DNA of 64,000 bases from Burkholderiales bacterium (GCA_003963115.1 RXJQ01000031.1:62001-126000), one strand, 5' to 3'. Shown: positions 1 through 9,050, numbered from the stretch's first letter. The notes: generated by a model from the sequence alone, not told the origin. A program made the numbers and translations.

Positions 1-622
1 CCAGCGTGCTGCCCTCCAGCTTCTTGCGCAGCCTGTGGATGAGGATGTCCAGGGCGTTGGCACTCATGTCCTGTTCGAAGTCGCTCAGGCGGCTGATCAA
101 CTGCTCCTTGGGCTGGACCTGACCGGCCTTGATGGCCAGCATCTGCATCAGCGCAAATTCCTTGGTGGTCAGGGCCAGTTCGTCTTCTCCCAACTCCGCG
201 CGGCGCGCATCGATGTGCAGCCTCAAAGGCCCGACCTCCAGGACGTTGTTCACCCGACCACCCTGCATGCGGCGAATCAGCACACGCAGTCGGGCCTCCA
301 GCTCGTTCACATCGAAGGGCTTGACCAGGTAGTCGTCTGCCCCAAGGTCCAGTCCGCGCACACGGTCGTCGATCTCGTCTCGCGCGGACAGGATCAGCAC
401 AGGCGTGCGCACGCCTTGTTGGCGCCACTGCTTGAGCAATGTCAACCCATCGGCATCGGGCAGATTGAGGTCGAGCACCACGGCGTCATAGGTCTCGACA
501 ACCAATGCCGCACTGGCATGCGAGCCGATCTTGAACCAGTCCACACCATAGCCACCCAGGCGCAGGCTCGCGGCCAGGCCTTCGGCCAAGGGGACATCAT
601 CTTCTACGAGCAAGAGGCGCAT
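1..622 (-). CDS. OmpR-family two-component response regulator (3' end cut by window edge)
   Basis: Reading the minus strand from the ATG at 622 gives MRLLLVEDDVPLAEGL, a classic receiver start with the acidic pair at residues 8-9. The phospho-acceptor Asp51 lies in AVVLDLNLPDADG, and the switch Lys is in the motif LVKPF. A winged-helix DNA-binding domain follows (LTTKEFALMQML, then DILIHRLRKKLEGS), cut at the window edge about 207 residues in, so only a few residues and the stop are missing. The gene is divergent from the czcCBA-like operon, with an 88-bp shared intergenic region. This is the usual arrangement for a metal-sensing regulator (CzcR/CopR/IrlR type) controlling the adjacent efflux pump. 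The partner histidine kinase would lie left of the window. The regulated metal is inferred from context only. Confidence 0.93.
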   Translation of the reverse strand, partial: MRLLLVEDDVPLAEGLAASLRLGGYGVDWFKIGSHASAALVVETYDAVVLDLNLPDADGLTLLKQWRQQGVRTPVLILSARDEIDDRVRGLDLGADDYLVKPFDVNELEARLRVLIRRMQGGRVNNVLEVGPLRLHIDARRAELGEDELALTTKEFALMQMLAIKAGQVQPKEQLISRLSDFEQDMSANALDILIHRLRKKLEGSTL

Positions 623-710
623 ATCGATCAGGCAGCCATCAGAAAGGTTCGTGAAAGGACGGGGCTGGACACTCGCCCGGCGAGAAAGTGTGCCACCGAA
701 GAAGAAACTG

Positions 711-2018
711 ATGAAGTCTGCGCTGAGCTTGTCGATGACGACCCTTGCCTGTGTCCTGGCATCGGGCATGGCCCGTGCCGATACAACCGAACTTACCCAT
801 GGCTGGACCTTGGCGGCCGTGCTGGAGCGGACCGTGCAAGCCAATCGTGACATTCAATCCGCACGACGCGCGGTCGATGCCGCCCAGGCGGACAAGACTT
901 CGGCCAGCGTCACGCCACCGGCCCAGTTCAGCTTGCTGAGCCAGGCCATCGACCCCAACCACCTCGGCAGCGGTTCGCTCTGGCATCGCCCTATCGACAC
1001 GATTGCCCGCATCGACAAACCCGTGGAGCGCGGCAACAAGGCGCAATGGCGCGAGCGCGCAGCCCAGGCGGGCCTGGCGGCAGCCGAGCAAGACAAGGCC
1101 GACGTGGTGCGCACCCAAGGCCTGACCGCCGCTCAAGCCTATTGGGACCTCAAGCTGGCGCAAGAACAAATGACCATCAGCGAGCACAACTGGCAACTGG
1201 CCCAGGACAGCAGCCGCGCGGCCCAGTTGCGACTGGCGCAAGGTGACCTGTCCAGGCTGGAGGCCACACGACTGGCGGTGGAAGCCGACCGGGCCGCCAA
1301 CGAGCGTTCGCAGGCACGGCTGCAGTTGACGCAGGCCAGCATGGCCCTCAGCCAGGTGCTGGCCCTGGAACGAGATGCGGGTGTGCAAACAGGCTTGCAG
1401 GCAGTGGACCCTTGGCCGGATCTCGGTCAGCCATCGCCAGCCAATCGCCCTGCCCCTGACCCTGCGCTAGAAGAGGCCTGGCTGGCGGCCCGCCCCGATG
1501 TGCAAGCCGCCACCAGGCGTGTCGAGCAGGCGCAGTCTGCCTTGTCCCTGGCCGAATCGCAGCGCAGCGCCGATGTCACCTTGAGTGTGCAGTTCGAGCA
1601 CAACCCGGGTGTCGGCGACCGCTTGTGGGGCGTGGGCGTGGCCTTTCCTCTGGGCGTCGATGGCCGTCAGGACGGCCCTGTGAAACGCGCGTTGATTGCG
1701 GTCGATGAAGCACAGAGCCAGCTGGAAAAGGTCAAGGCCGCCGCCCTGGCCGACCACCGCATCCAGCAGGAAGCCCTTGACACCGCACTGGCGCGCGTCG
1801 ACAGGCTGGACAAGCAACTCCTCCCGCAAGCACGCGAAGCCCTCAAAGGTGCAGAGTTTGCCCGCCAGCAAGGGGCTTTGTCCTTGCAAGACGTGCTCGA
1901 TGCCAGGCGTGCCCTGCACGCCGCCGAACTGGACGCGGCCATGGCCCATGCCGATGCGGCCAAGGCCTGGACCGCGCTGACGATGACGACCCCAGAACCC
2001 CATGCGGTGACACCGTGA
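711..2018 (+). CDS. czcC: TolC-like outer membrane factor of heavy-metal efflux pump (CzcC type)
   Basis: The 435-residue product begins MKSALSLSMTTLACVLASGMARA, a signal peptide ending in an AxA-type site. The ATG at 711 is preferred to the in-frame ATG at 651, because the latter puts 20 charged residues ahead of the signal. Two long Ala/Gln/Arg-rich helical blocks (roughly residues 90-220 and 260-415, with phrases such as DVQAATRRVEQAQSAL and LDARRALHAAELDAAMAHADAAKAW) are the twin helical-hairpin repeats of outer membrane efflux proteins. It would form the trimeric exit duct of the tripartite pump. Its stop overlaps the GTG start of the adaptor gene by 4 bp (GTGA), so the two are translationally coupled. 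Family assignment is firm; metal specificity cannot be read from this subunit. Confidence 0.9.
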   Translation: MKSALSLSMTTLACVLASGMARADTTELTHGWTLAAVLERTVQANRDIQSARRAVDAAQADKTSASVTPPAQFSLLSQAIDPNHLGSGSLWHRPIDTIARIDKPVERGNKAQWRERAAQAGLAAAEQDKADVVRTQGLTAAQAYWDLKLAQEQMTISEHNWQLAQDSSRAAQLRLAQGDLSRLEATRLAVEADRAANERSQARLQLTQASMALSQVLALERDAGVQTGLQAVDPWPDLGQPSPANRPAPDPALEEAWLAARPDVQAATRRVEQAQSALSLAESQRSADVTLSVQFEHNPGVGDRLWGVGVAFPLGVDGRQDGPVKRALIAVDEAQSQLEKVKAAALADHRIQQEALDTALARVDRLDKQLLPQAREALKGAEFARQQGALSLQDVLDARRALHAAELDAAMAHADAAKAWTALTMTTPEPHAVTP

Positions 2019-3160
2019 AGCTCAAGCTCTTTCCCTATCTCTCCGCAGGCATCGCGGCTGCGCTGCTGGCTGTCTACATCGCTCACCTTCAACAGGCCCA
2101 GGCCGACGAAAACGCGGCGGCTGCGGAGACCACCCGCATTGCCCCCGATCAGTTGCGCTACCCACCGGGATCGCCTCAACTGGCCTACCTGAACATCGAG
2201 GCGGTGAAGTCACTGACGCCCCCCGTGATGGAACCATTGCCTGCGCGCATCACCTTCGACGAAGACCACACTGTGCGCGTCTTCAGCCCGGTGGCCGGCC
2301 GCACTCAGGACATCGTGGCTCAACCGGGGCAGACTGTGCACGCAGGTGATGTGCTGGCCTGGCTCTTCGCGCCCGACTACGACACAGCCGTCGCCGACCT
2401 GCACAAGGCTCAGGCCGATCACGACAGCAAGCAAAGTGCCTTCACGCGCGCCCAGCGCCTGCATGAAGCCGGCGTGATTGCCACACGTGATCTGGAAGCC
2501 GCCCAAGCCGATGCACGCGGTGCTCAAGCCGAACTGGAACGCGCTACAGCCCGGTTGCGTGGCCTCAACAGCGTGGGGCGCGACGGCCGCTTCGCGCTGC
2601 GCGCGCCCATCGGCGGCGTCATCGCGGAACGCCACTTGAACCCGGGTCAGGAACTGCGCCCCGATGCGAACGACCCCGCCTTCGTCATCACCGACACGGC
2701 TCATCTCGACGTCGTGGCCGACGTGTCGGAGTCTGATGTGAAGAAGCTGCGCGCAGGTCAGGCCATCCGCATCGAGAGCAGCGATGCGCTTGAAGGTGAC
2801 CTCAGCGGCAAGATCTCGACCGTGGGCGTGGCCATGGACAGCAACACGCGCCGCATTCCCGTGCGGGCTCACCTGGCCCATCCGCCTGTTGGCGCCCGCC
2901 CCGAGATGTTCGTGCGCATGGCGCCGCTGGACGATGCCTCGCAGGCCGCCGTGGCCATCCCCAACACGGCCGTGGTCACGACCGGGCAGCAAAGCTTCGT
3001 GTTCGTCGAACGATCACCCGGCCTGCTGGTCAAGACCCAGGTCACCTTCGCCATGCGCGGGCGTGACCTCAGCTACGTGAGCCAGGGGCTGACACCGGGC
3101 GCACGGGTCGTGACCAAGGGCGCCATTCTGCTTGACGCTGAACTGGCATCGGACAACTGA
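2015..3160 (+). CDS. czcB: RND efflux periplasmic adaptor (CzcB type)
   Basis: The 381-residue membrane-fusion protein starts at GTG 2015, inside the stop of the upstream gene. An N-terminal hydrophobic segment (LFPYLSAGIAAALLAVYIAHL) anchors or exports it. The barrel-sandwich (lipoyl-like) halves are visible as VRVFSPVAGRTQDIVAQPGQTVHAGDVL and, after the coiled-coil hairpin, FALRAPIGGVIAERHLNPGQEL. The hairpin itself spans about residues 130-185 and is rich in Ala, Gln, Glu and Arg. The later beta-barrel domain carries SESDVKKLRAGQAI. There is no N-terminal His-rich metal-binding extension such as some CzcB proteins have. It links the inner-membrane transporter to the outer-membrane duct. 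The transporter gene follows after a single base. Confidence 0.9.
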   Translation: MKLKLFPYLSAGIAAALLAVYIAHLQQAQADENAAAAETTRIAPDQLRYPPGSPQLAYLNIEAVKSLTPPVMEPLPARITFDEDHTVRVFSPVAGRTQDIVAQPGQTVHAGDVLAWLFAPDYDTAVADLHKAQADHDSKQSAFTRAQRLHEAGVIATRDLEAAQADARGAQAELERATARLRGLNSVGRDGRFALRAPIGGVIAERHLNPGQELRPDANDPAFVITDTAHLDVVADVSESDVKKLRAGQAIRIESSDALEGDLSGKISTVGVAMDSNTRRIPVRAHLAHPPVGARPEMFVRMAPLDDASQAAVAIPNTAVVTTGQQSFVFVERSPGLLVKTQVTFAMRGRDLSYVSQGLTPGARVVTKGAILLDAELASDN

Positions 3161-3161
3161 C

Positions 3162-6100
3162 ATGCTCGACAGGCTGGTTCGCTTTGCGCTCACGCAGCGC
3201 GTCTTCGTGGTGCTTGCCGTCATCGGCCTGCTGCTGGTGGGCGGCTATGCCGTGATCAACCTGCCGGTGGAGGCCTTCCCCGATGTGCAGGACGTGCAGG
3301 TTCAGATCATCACGTCCTACCCCTCCGGCGCGCCGGAAGAGGTGGAACGCACCATCTCCAAACCCATCGAGGTGGAGATGAGCGGTGTGCCCCACATCAC
3401 GCAGTTGCGCTCGATCTCGATGACGGGTCTGTCGGTCGTGACCCTGTTGTTCTCAGATGGCACGGACGACTACTTCGCCCGCCAGCAGGTACTTGAAAAG
3501 CTGCAGAACGTGCAACTGCCAACGGGCATCACGCCGCAACTTGCGCCTTTGTCCACCGCCGTGGGCGAGATATACCGCTACACACTGCGCGGCACCAAGG
3601 GCATGCCCTTGTCCGATCTGCGCACCATCCAGGACACCATCGTGCGCCCCGCCCTGCGTCGCGTGCCCGGTGTGGCCGACATCGTCACCATCGGCGGCGC
3701 GCTCAAGGAGATCCAGGTCCGTGCCCAGCCCCAGGCGCTGGTGAAGTTCGGCCTGAGCTACCAGCAACTGCAAGATGCGGTGAGCAACAACAGCGCCAAT
3801 GGTGGAGGCGGCATCCTCAAGCGTGGCGACGAGGCCCTGGTGGTGCGTTCGCTGGGCCTGTACAAGTCGCTCGACGACATCCGCCACACCGTGGTGTCGG
3901 TGCACAACGGCCAGCCCGTGCTGGTGGGCGATGTGGCCCAGGTCGACTATGGCGAACACGAGCGCTCGGGCATCGTGGCCCTCAACCACCGCGACGATGT
4001 GGTCGAAGGCATCGTGGACATGACCAAGGGGCAGGATCCCGCCAAGGTCATTGCCGAGCTCTTCAACACCATGCAGGTCCTGGGCACGCACCTGCCCAAG
4101 GGCGTCAGCATCGAGCGCATCTACGACCGGCGCGACCTGATCGAGCACACGGTCAGCACCGTGACCGAGAACATGATCACGGGCGCCATCCTGGTGGTCG
4201 CCATCCTGGTGATCTTCCTGCGCAACTGGACCGCGGCCCTCATCGTCGCCAGCGTGATTCCCTTGTCCTTGTTGACGGCCTTCACACTGATGCACCTCAA
4301 GGGCATGTCGGCCAATCTGATCTCGCTGGGCGCGGTGGACTTCGGCATCATCATCGACTCGGCCGTGGTGCTGGTCGAGGCCCTGATGGTGCGGCTCACG
4401 GCCGAGGCCGCTGAAGGCGCACTCAAAGCCGATGGTTCGCACCGCCTGACGGCACTGCGGCAGACGGCCACGAGCATGGGCCACCCCATCGTGTTCTCCA
4501 AGGCCATCATCATCCTGGCCTTCCTGCCGATCTTCACTTTCCAGCGCGTCGAGGGCAAGATCTTCTCGCCCATGGCCTTCACCCTGTCCTTTGCCTTGGT
4601 CGGTGCCGTGCTGCTGACCATGACCTGGGTGCCCACCATGCTGGCCTTCATGCTGACCAAGCGCAACCTGCTGGAAAAGCACCTGCATTGGGTGGAAAGC
4701 ACGAAGGCCACCTACCGCGCGATGCTGTCGCGCTGCCAGCAGGCCAGCGCCAAGGTCGTCATGGGCTCGCTGATCGCGCTGGCCGGTGCGCTGGCGCTGG
4801 TGTCGGTGCTGGGCAGCGAGTTTCTGCCCAAGCTCGATGAGGGCAATCTGTGGATCACACTGAGTCTGCCACCGGCCAGCAGCATCGAGGCCACGCAAGC
4901 CGTGGAAAAGCAACTTCGTGCGATCTTGCTGGACACCCCCGAAGTCAGCAAGGTGGTCAGCCACATCGGCCGACCGGATGACGGCACCGACCCCAAAGGT
5001 CCCAACAACATCGAGATCCTGGCCGATCTCCATGACCACGAGACCTGGCGCTTCAAGGACAAGGAAGCACTGATCGAGAACATCTCCGCACGCATGAACG
5101 CCCTGCCCGGCGTCCACCCCAACTTCAGTCAGGTGATCGAGGACAACGTGGAAGAAGCCCTGTCAGGCGGCAAGGGCGAGCTGGCCGTGAAGATCTTCGG
5201 GCCGGATCTGGACGTGCTGAGCCAGAAGGCCGATCAGGTCGCAAGCGTGCTGTCGTCGATCAGGGGTGCCGCCGATGTGGAAGCCATCCGCATCAATGGC
5301 CAGAGCGAAGTGGCCGTCACACCCGACCGCGACCGACTGGCTCGCTACGGCGTGAGCATCAACGACTTCAACAACCTCGTGCAGGCCGCGCTGGGTGGGG
5401 TCAGCGTGAGCACCTTCTTCGAGGAGCGTCGCAACCTGGACATCACCCTGCGTTTCGACCGCCCCTATCGCGACTCCATCGACGCCGTGGGGCGCCTGCC
5501 CATTGCCCTACCTAGCGCCCTGCCTGGTGGCGCCAGCATCCCCTTGTCGGAATTGGCCACCGTGGAGGTACGCCAGGGCCCGACGCGGATCTCGCGCGAA
5601 GCCGGCTTGCGCATGGTGCACATCAAGGCCAACCTGCGCGGCCGTGACCAAGGCAGCTTCGTGGCCGAGGCCCAAAAGCGCGTGGCCGATGCGGTGAAAC
5701 TGCCCACCGGCTATTCGCTGACCTGGGGTGGCCAGTTCGAGAACCAGCAGCGTGCGGCCAAGCGCCTGATGATCGTGGTGCCGCTGTCCCTGGCAGGCAT
5801 CTTCGTGCTGCTGTTCTGGGCCTTCAAGTCGGTCTCCCGCGCGGGGCTGGTTCTGGCCATGGTGCCCTTCACGCTGATCGGCGGCTTTGGCGCACTGGCA
5901 CTCGCTGGCATGCACCTGTCCATCTCAGCGGCGGTGGGCTTCATCGCCGTGGCCGGCATCTGCGTGCAAAACGGCGTGATTCTGGTCGAGGAGGTGCAGA
6001 CCAATATGAACAACGGCCTGGCCAAAGGCGTGGCCATCGTCGAAGGGGCCGTGGCCCGCCTGCGCCCCATCCTGATGACGGCCCTCATGGCTGGCCTGGG

Positions 6101-6254
6101 CCTGCTGCCTGCCGCGCTGTCTCATGGCATTGGCTCTGAAACCCAGCGGCCTTTCGCCCTGGTCATCGTGGGTGGCATCGTGTCAGCCACGGTGTTCACC
6201 TTGCTGCTCCTGCCCACTCTGCTCTTTGTTGCTGAAAAGGACGACGCGCCATGA
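3162..6254 (+). CDS. czcA: Heavy-metal RND efflux transporter (CzcA/HME-RND family)
   Basis: The product is 1030 residues, the normal size for CusA/CzcA proteins. It begins MLDRLVRFALTQRVFVVLAVIGLLLVGGYAVINLPVEAFPDV (first membrane helix and the PVEAFPDV signature). The two halves each have a large periplasmic loop and a membrane bundle. The TM4 proton-relay region reads DFGIIIDSAVVLVEA, beginning at about residue 393. The DFG...D form is characteristic of divalent-cation (Zn/Co/Cd/Ni) HME-RND pumps rather than the Cu/Ag CusA type. However, Ser replaces the usual Gly of DGA and VEA replaces VEN, so the subgroup is uncertain. It drives proton-coupled export of metal from periplasm or cytoplasm. 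It overlaps the following lipoprotein gene by 4 bp (ATGA). Confidence 0.93.
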   Translation: MLDRLVRFALTQRVFVVLAVIGLLLVGGYAVINLPVEAFPDVQDVQVQIITSYPSGAPEEVERTISKPIEVEMSGVPHITQLRSISMTGLSVVTLLFSDGTDDYFARQQVLEKLQNVQLPTGITPQLAPLSTAVGEIYRYTLRGTKGMPLSDLRTIQDTIVRPALRRVPGVADIVTIGGALKEIQVRAQPQALVKFGLSYQQLQDAVSNNSANGGGGILKRGDEALVVRSLGLYKSLDDIRHTVVSVHNGQPVLVGDVAQVDYGEHERSGIVALNHRDDVVEGIVDMTKGQDPAKVIAELFNTMQVLGTHLPKGVSIERIYDRRDLIEHTVSTVTENMITGAILVVAILVIFLRNWTAALIVASVIPLSLLTAFTLMHLKGMSANLISLGAVDFGIIIDSAVVLVEALMVRLTAEAAEGALKADGSHRLTALRQTATSMGHPIVFSKAIIILAFLPIFTFQRVEGKIFSPMAFTLSFALVGAVLLTMTWVPTMLAFMLTKRNLLEKHLHWVESTKATYRAMLSRCQQASAKVVMGSLIALAGALALVSVLGSEFLPKLDEGNLWITLSLPPASSIEATQAVEKQLRAILLDTPEVSKVVSHIGRPDDGTDPKGPNNIEILADLHDHETWRFKDKEALIENISARMNALPGVHPNFSQVIEDNVEEALSGGKGELAVKIFGPDLDVLSQKADQVASVLSSIRGAADVEAIRINGQSEVAVTPDRDRLARYGVSINDFNNLVQAALGGVSVSTFFEERRNLDITLRFDRPYRDSIDAVGRLPIALPSALPGGASIPLSELATVEVRQGPTRISREAGLRMVHIKANLRGRDQGSFVAEAQKRVADAVKLPTGYSLTWGGQFENQQRAAKRLMIVVPLSLAGIFVLLFWAFKSVSRAGLVLAMVPFTLIGGFGALALAGMHLSISAAVGFIAVAGICVQNGVILVEEVQTNMNNGLAKGVAIVEGAVARLRPILMTALMAGLGLLPAALSHGIGSETQRPFALVIVGGIVSATVFTLLLLPTLLFVAEKDDAP

Positions 6255-6595
6255 CGCCGACTCGCTGCCTGCTGGCGCTGCCCCTGGTTCTGCTGGGCGC
6301 TTGCACCACCACGCCGGATGCCCAGCACCCCATGGACCAGGGCTGGCGCGTGGCCCATGTCGACCACGAGGTCGCACTGGACGAGTCCACTCCGCTGGTG
6401 CGTTTCTCTGAGGACTGCCGCTCGCTGATGCCCTCGGCGCAAACGGATGGCGTTCGATGGGCGCTGCTGCACTTTCGCCGTCCGCCCGAAGAGGTCTTCC
6501 GCGTGGTGCCGCTGAAAGATGGGCAACACCTGAAGGAGGAACAGACGGTCTACGTCAACGTGGACAACTGCACGCAAGCCGTGGAAAGACGCTGA
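6251..6595 (+). CDS. Small lipoprotein at the end of the metal-efflux operon
   Basis: The 114-residue protein has a textbook lipoprotein signal, MTPTRCLLALPLVLLGACTT, with the lipobox LGAC and acylated Cys near residue 18. The mature part is about 97 residues with two further cysteines (SEDC and VDNC), which could form a disulfide in the periplasm. I do not recognise the family. The start codon overlaps the czcA stop by 4 bp, so it is translated as part of the efflux operon. A role as an accessory or periplasmic metal-response protein is plausible but is inference from position only. Confidence 0.75.
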   Translation: MTPTRCLLALPLVLLGACTTTPDAQHPMDQGWRVAHVDHEVALDESTPLVRFSEDCRSLMPSAQTDGVRWALLHFRRPPEEVFRVVPLKDGQHLKEEQTVYVNVDNCTQAVERR

Positions 6596-6726
6596 CGCTC
6601 AAGTGTCTGATGTTGCCAACGCTGTCAACCACAAGTCAGACGACTGCGTTATGGTTCGGTACCCAATAGGATTGGGTGATTCGTTCGCTCCAACCAGAGC
6701 ACGCTCATCACAGAAGGACATTCACC

Positions 6727-6921
6727 ATGAAAAAGTCGCTCCTCATCGCATCGGTTCTCGCCTTGTTCGCCAGCATGTCCTTTGCACAAGCCCAGCCTGC
6801 TCCGATGGGCGAACCGGCTGCTGCATCGGCACCCGCCAAGCACAAGAAGCACCACAAGGGCGCTCACAAGCACAAGAAGCATCACAAGGCTGCTGGTGCT
6901 GCTTCCGGCGCCAGCAACTGA
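6727..6921 (+). CDS. Secreted His/Lys-rich small protein
   Basis: The 64-residue product has a clear signal peptide (MKKSLLIASVLALFASMSFAQA). Its mature tail of about 40 residues contains a tandem basic His-rich block (KHKKHHKGAHKHKKHHK) flanked by Ala/Ser-rich linkers. The ATG at 6727 is chosen because it begins the signal peptide; the in-frame upstream start at 6676 adds no useful sequence. The repeated HKHKKHHK unit could bind divalent metals or act as a cationic buffer, as in acid-shock-type peptides. It lies 131 bp after the efflux operon and has its own terminator 23 bp downstream, so it is probably a separate, strongly expressed short transcript. Function is unproven. Confidence 0.75.
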   Translation: MKKSLLIASVLALFASMSFAQAQPAPMGEPAAASAPAKHKKHHKGAHKHKKHHKAAGAASGASN

Positions 6922-6943
6922 GCTGACGTTGATTTCGAGCAAG

Positions 6944-6969
6944 AAGCCGGGGGTTCCCGGCTTTTTTAT
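6944..6969 (+). terminator. Rho-independent terminator after the His/Lys-rich gene
   Basis: A perfect 8-bp stem (AAGCCGGG / CCCGGCTT) with a 4-base loop is followed directly by a run of T. It lies 23 bp after the stop of the small secreted protein gene. Confidence 0.9.
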
Positions 6970-7009
6970 TGTGCCCCACATGCATACGCGCCATCAGGTC
7001 TGAAAGACT

Positions 7010-8290
7010 TTGGAAAGACCCAAGGCGGACACTGGTTCGCGCTTCTTCCACTGGACCAGTCGCTTGCGCCACCTCTTGCTTTCCTACCGCCGCGCTTGGT
7101 GGGCCGTCTGGGTCATGACCCTGGGCTTGTTGCTGGCCGGCGCAGCCTGCGCCCAAGCCGAAGCCAAAACGGAAGCGGATGGCATCGCGTTCGACTGCGC
7201 CCCGCCATCGATACCGGCGATCCAAGTCGGCATGGGGCGCTACCTGGCCGAACTGGGGATCCCACCCTCGCTGTACGTCGCCACGCGCAACCCTCAGACT
7301 GGCGTGCTGAACTACGCCCTGCGCACCAGCGCGGACGACCACAACACGCTCGATCTTTTCCAGCGTCCCGGCTATGAGGTCGGCCAGGACACTGTGATGC
7401 TGCCCAGGCTGCATCGTCCGCCCGAAGCGGTTCAGACCGTGTCGAAAAAAGAAATCGTGCTCGCCCTCATGCAACACGGGCGCCGCACGACGTTCAGTGG
7501 GGCCGCTTGCGACGTGCAGGCCCTCAAGGACCATGTCGGCCTGCGCCAGAACATCGTGGCCTGGACCGAGCACCTGCACTGGGTCTGGCCGGATGGCGGC
7601 TCAGCGCAATGGCATACCCGCTATTGGCGCAAGGGCACGCCGACACCAGGCCAGCCCCTGCACACGGCCCTGCTCGACGCCTTCACCCACCAGGACCGCT
7701 ACACGATTGGCTGCTACACGGCGACCAAGCTGGTCCTGCTGCAAGGGATCATCGACTTCTACCGCCGTGTCAAGGAAGACCCCGCCACGTGGCAGTTGGT
7801 CACCCAACGCGTCCAGTTGGACGGCGACCCGCTGGTCCACATCGAACCAGGTGACATGTGGCAGTTCGAGGAGGATTTCGACCCGAGCGAACAGGATCGC
7901 CCCGGCAAGCTCATGAGGATTCAGGAGAACGTGGCCCCCACCAACTTCGTGCCTGGCGATTGGGCCTACATGGTCAACACCGACCCGCACACCCATCACA
8001 AGACGGGCTACGAGGGCTCCAATGCGCTGTACCTGGGCCGCAACCGCTTCGACGACTACTTCAACGACCACGACCATGCCTACAGCTACGAGGAGAAGCT
8101 GGGCGAGGTCTTCCAGTGGCGCAACGGCGTGTTCAGCCGCTCGCGGGATGCGGACAAGATCCAGCCGCTCAATGCACAGGACATCCAGAAACTGGGGCTC
8201 AAGCCTGTACAAGGCGGGCTGGTCAAGGGCTACCGCGTGGTGCCCTATCTGTTCGCCTTCGAGCAACTGCCCGCCATGGCCAACCCCTGA
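7010..8290 (+). CDS. Exported protein resembling Tgl-type transglutaminase
   Basis: Up to 426 residues from a TTG at 7010. Internal starts at TTG 7064 or 7076, or ATG 7115, are possible. A signal segment (YRRAWWAVWVMTLGLLLAGAACAQA) indicates export. Two stretches recall the Bacillus Tgl fold. TIGCYTATKLVLLQGIIDFY matches the region around the Tgl nucleophile Cys. FVPGDWAYMVNTDPH followed by YEGSNALYLGRNRFDDYF matches the GDCLYF and GENVILLG blocks of Tgl. A His-rich DHDHAYSYEEK segment follows. The Cys is kept, but the positions corresponding to the two catalytic-site glutamates of Bacillus Tgl appear to be Gly and Ser. The relationship is remembered motif similarity, not a search result. It is flanked by the terminator upstream and a convergent heme-protein gene 9 bp downstream. 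Confidence 0.6.
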   Translation: MERPKADTGSRFFHWTSRLRHLLLSYRRAWWAVWVMTLGLLLAGAACAQAEAKTEADGIAFDCAPPSIPAIQVGMGRYLAELGIPPSLYVATRNPQTGVLNYALRTSADDHNTLDLFQRPGYEVGQDTVMLPRLHRPPEAVQTVSKKEIVLALMQHGRRTTFSGAACDVQALKDHVGLRQNIVAWTEHLHWVWPDGGSAQWHTRYWRKGTPTPGQPLHTALLDAFTHQDRYTIGCYTATKLVLLQGIIDFYRRVKEDPATWQLVTQRVQLDGDPLVHIEPGDMWQFEEDFDPSEQDRPGKLMRIQENVAPTNFVPGDWAYMVNTDPHTHHKTGYEGSNALYLGRNRFDDYFNDHDHAYSYEEKLGEVFQWRNGVFSRSRDADKIQPLNAQDIQKLGLKPVQGGLVKGYRVVPYLFAFEQLPAMANP

Positions 8291-8299
8291 TCAAGCCGT

Positions 8300-8947
8300 T
8301 CAAGCTTTCGGGTAAAGGGCCAAAGCCAGTGGGTTGGGCGTGGGCTCGGCGAGCTTGCTGAGCGTGTTGCGGTCGCGGTGGTGGAAAGGCTCGGCCTGGC
8401 CGCGGATCTCCATCACGGTGTCCTCGTCGTAAGACCAGGTGCCGTCCGGGTTGATCGTGACCTGGATGCGGAACTCCACCGTCTTGAAGGCATGCTCCAG
8501 AAAGGGCGTCGAGCAGATGCCGTAGTCCAGCTGACCACGCGTGGCCACCAGCTCGAACGTCGTCGCATCGGCGGCCGCCTTGCCGACAGCCATCACGGTC
8601 TGCGCACGGGGAATGGTCAGCGTGTGGATGACGGTGTCCGTGGCGGGCTCCCACAGCCAGTAGCCGACCTGGTCGTGGTAGGTCTTGACCTGCTCGGGCT
8701 TGGTCACGTGGGTGTGATAACGCAGGCCGTAAAACAACTGTGGGCCATTGGTCTGCGGGTCGATGGGTTGCAGTTCGATGCGCTCCACATAAGCCTGCTT
8801 CTTGGCGCCCTCGGCCTTGGGCTTGACGTCCAGACCACGGGTGCCCTGCCAGACGCCGGCCATGCCACTGAGCGGCCCCAGGTTTTTAAGGGTATCGACA
8901 TCGACATTCGACGGTTCGGTGTAGATGTCCTGAGGGAAGTCACTCAT
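8300..8947 (-). CDS. Heme-binding beta-barrel (nitrobindin/FABP-like) protein
   Basis: The 215-residue soluble protein contains the motif LGPLSGMAGVWQGTRG near residue 23, the typical opening strand of the THAP4/nitrobindin-type heme-binding beta-barrel family (G-x-W-x-G). It continues with alternating beta segments (VERIELQPID, LFYGLRYHTHV, VGYWLWEPATDTVIHTLTIPR, WSYDEDTVMEI). No signal peptide is present, so it acts in the cytosol. Family members bind heme and have been linked to peroxynitrite or NO chemistry. The biological role here is unknown. It is convergent with the Tgl-like gene and divergent from the hydrogenase block. Confidence 0.75.
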   Translation of the reverse strand: MSDFPQDIYTEPSNVDVDTLKNLGPLSGMAGVWQGTRGLDVKPKAEGAKKQAYVERIELQPIDPQTNGPQLFYGLRYHTHVTKPEQVKTYHDQVGYWLWEPATDTVIHTLTIPRAQTVMAVGKAAADATTFELVATRGQLDYGICSTPFLEHAFKTVEFRIQVTINPDGTWSYDEDTVMEIRGQAEPFHHRDRNTLSKLAEPTPNPLALALYPKA

Positions 8948-9022
8948 GTCTGCTCCTAACGTTCAAAGGTGGAATGGCTGCAATTTAGCGTCAATTCTCG
9001 CCGCCCTTTGCGCTGATCACCA

Positions 9023-9050
9023 TTGACGGCGTGCTGAACTGCGGTACTCT
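9023..9050 (+). promoter_or_regulatory. Possible sigma70-type promoter for the hyp/hox block
   Basis: TTGACG at 9023 and TACTCT at 9045 are separated by 16 bp, about 50 bp upstream of the hypB ATG. The -10 match is weak. It is the best -35-like hexamer in the 153-bp gap between the heme-protein gene and hypB. Confidence 0.3.

Noticed and set aside
3453..5117. 554-codon minus-strand open frame
   Set aside because: It is antisense to czcA, with His/Gln/Asp-rich shadow composition.
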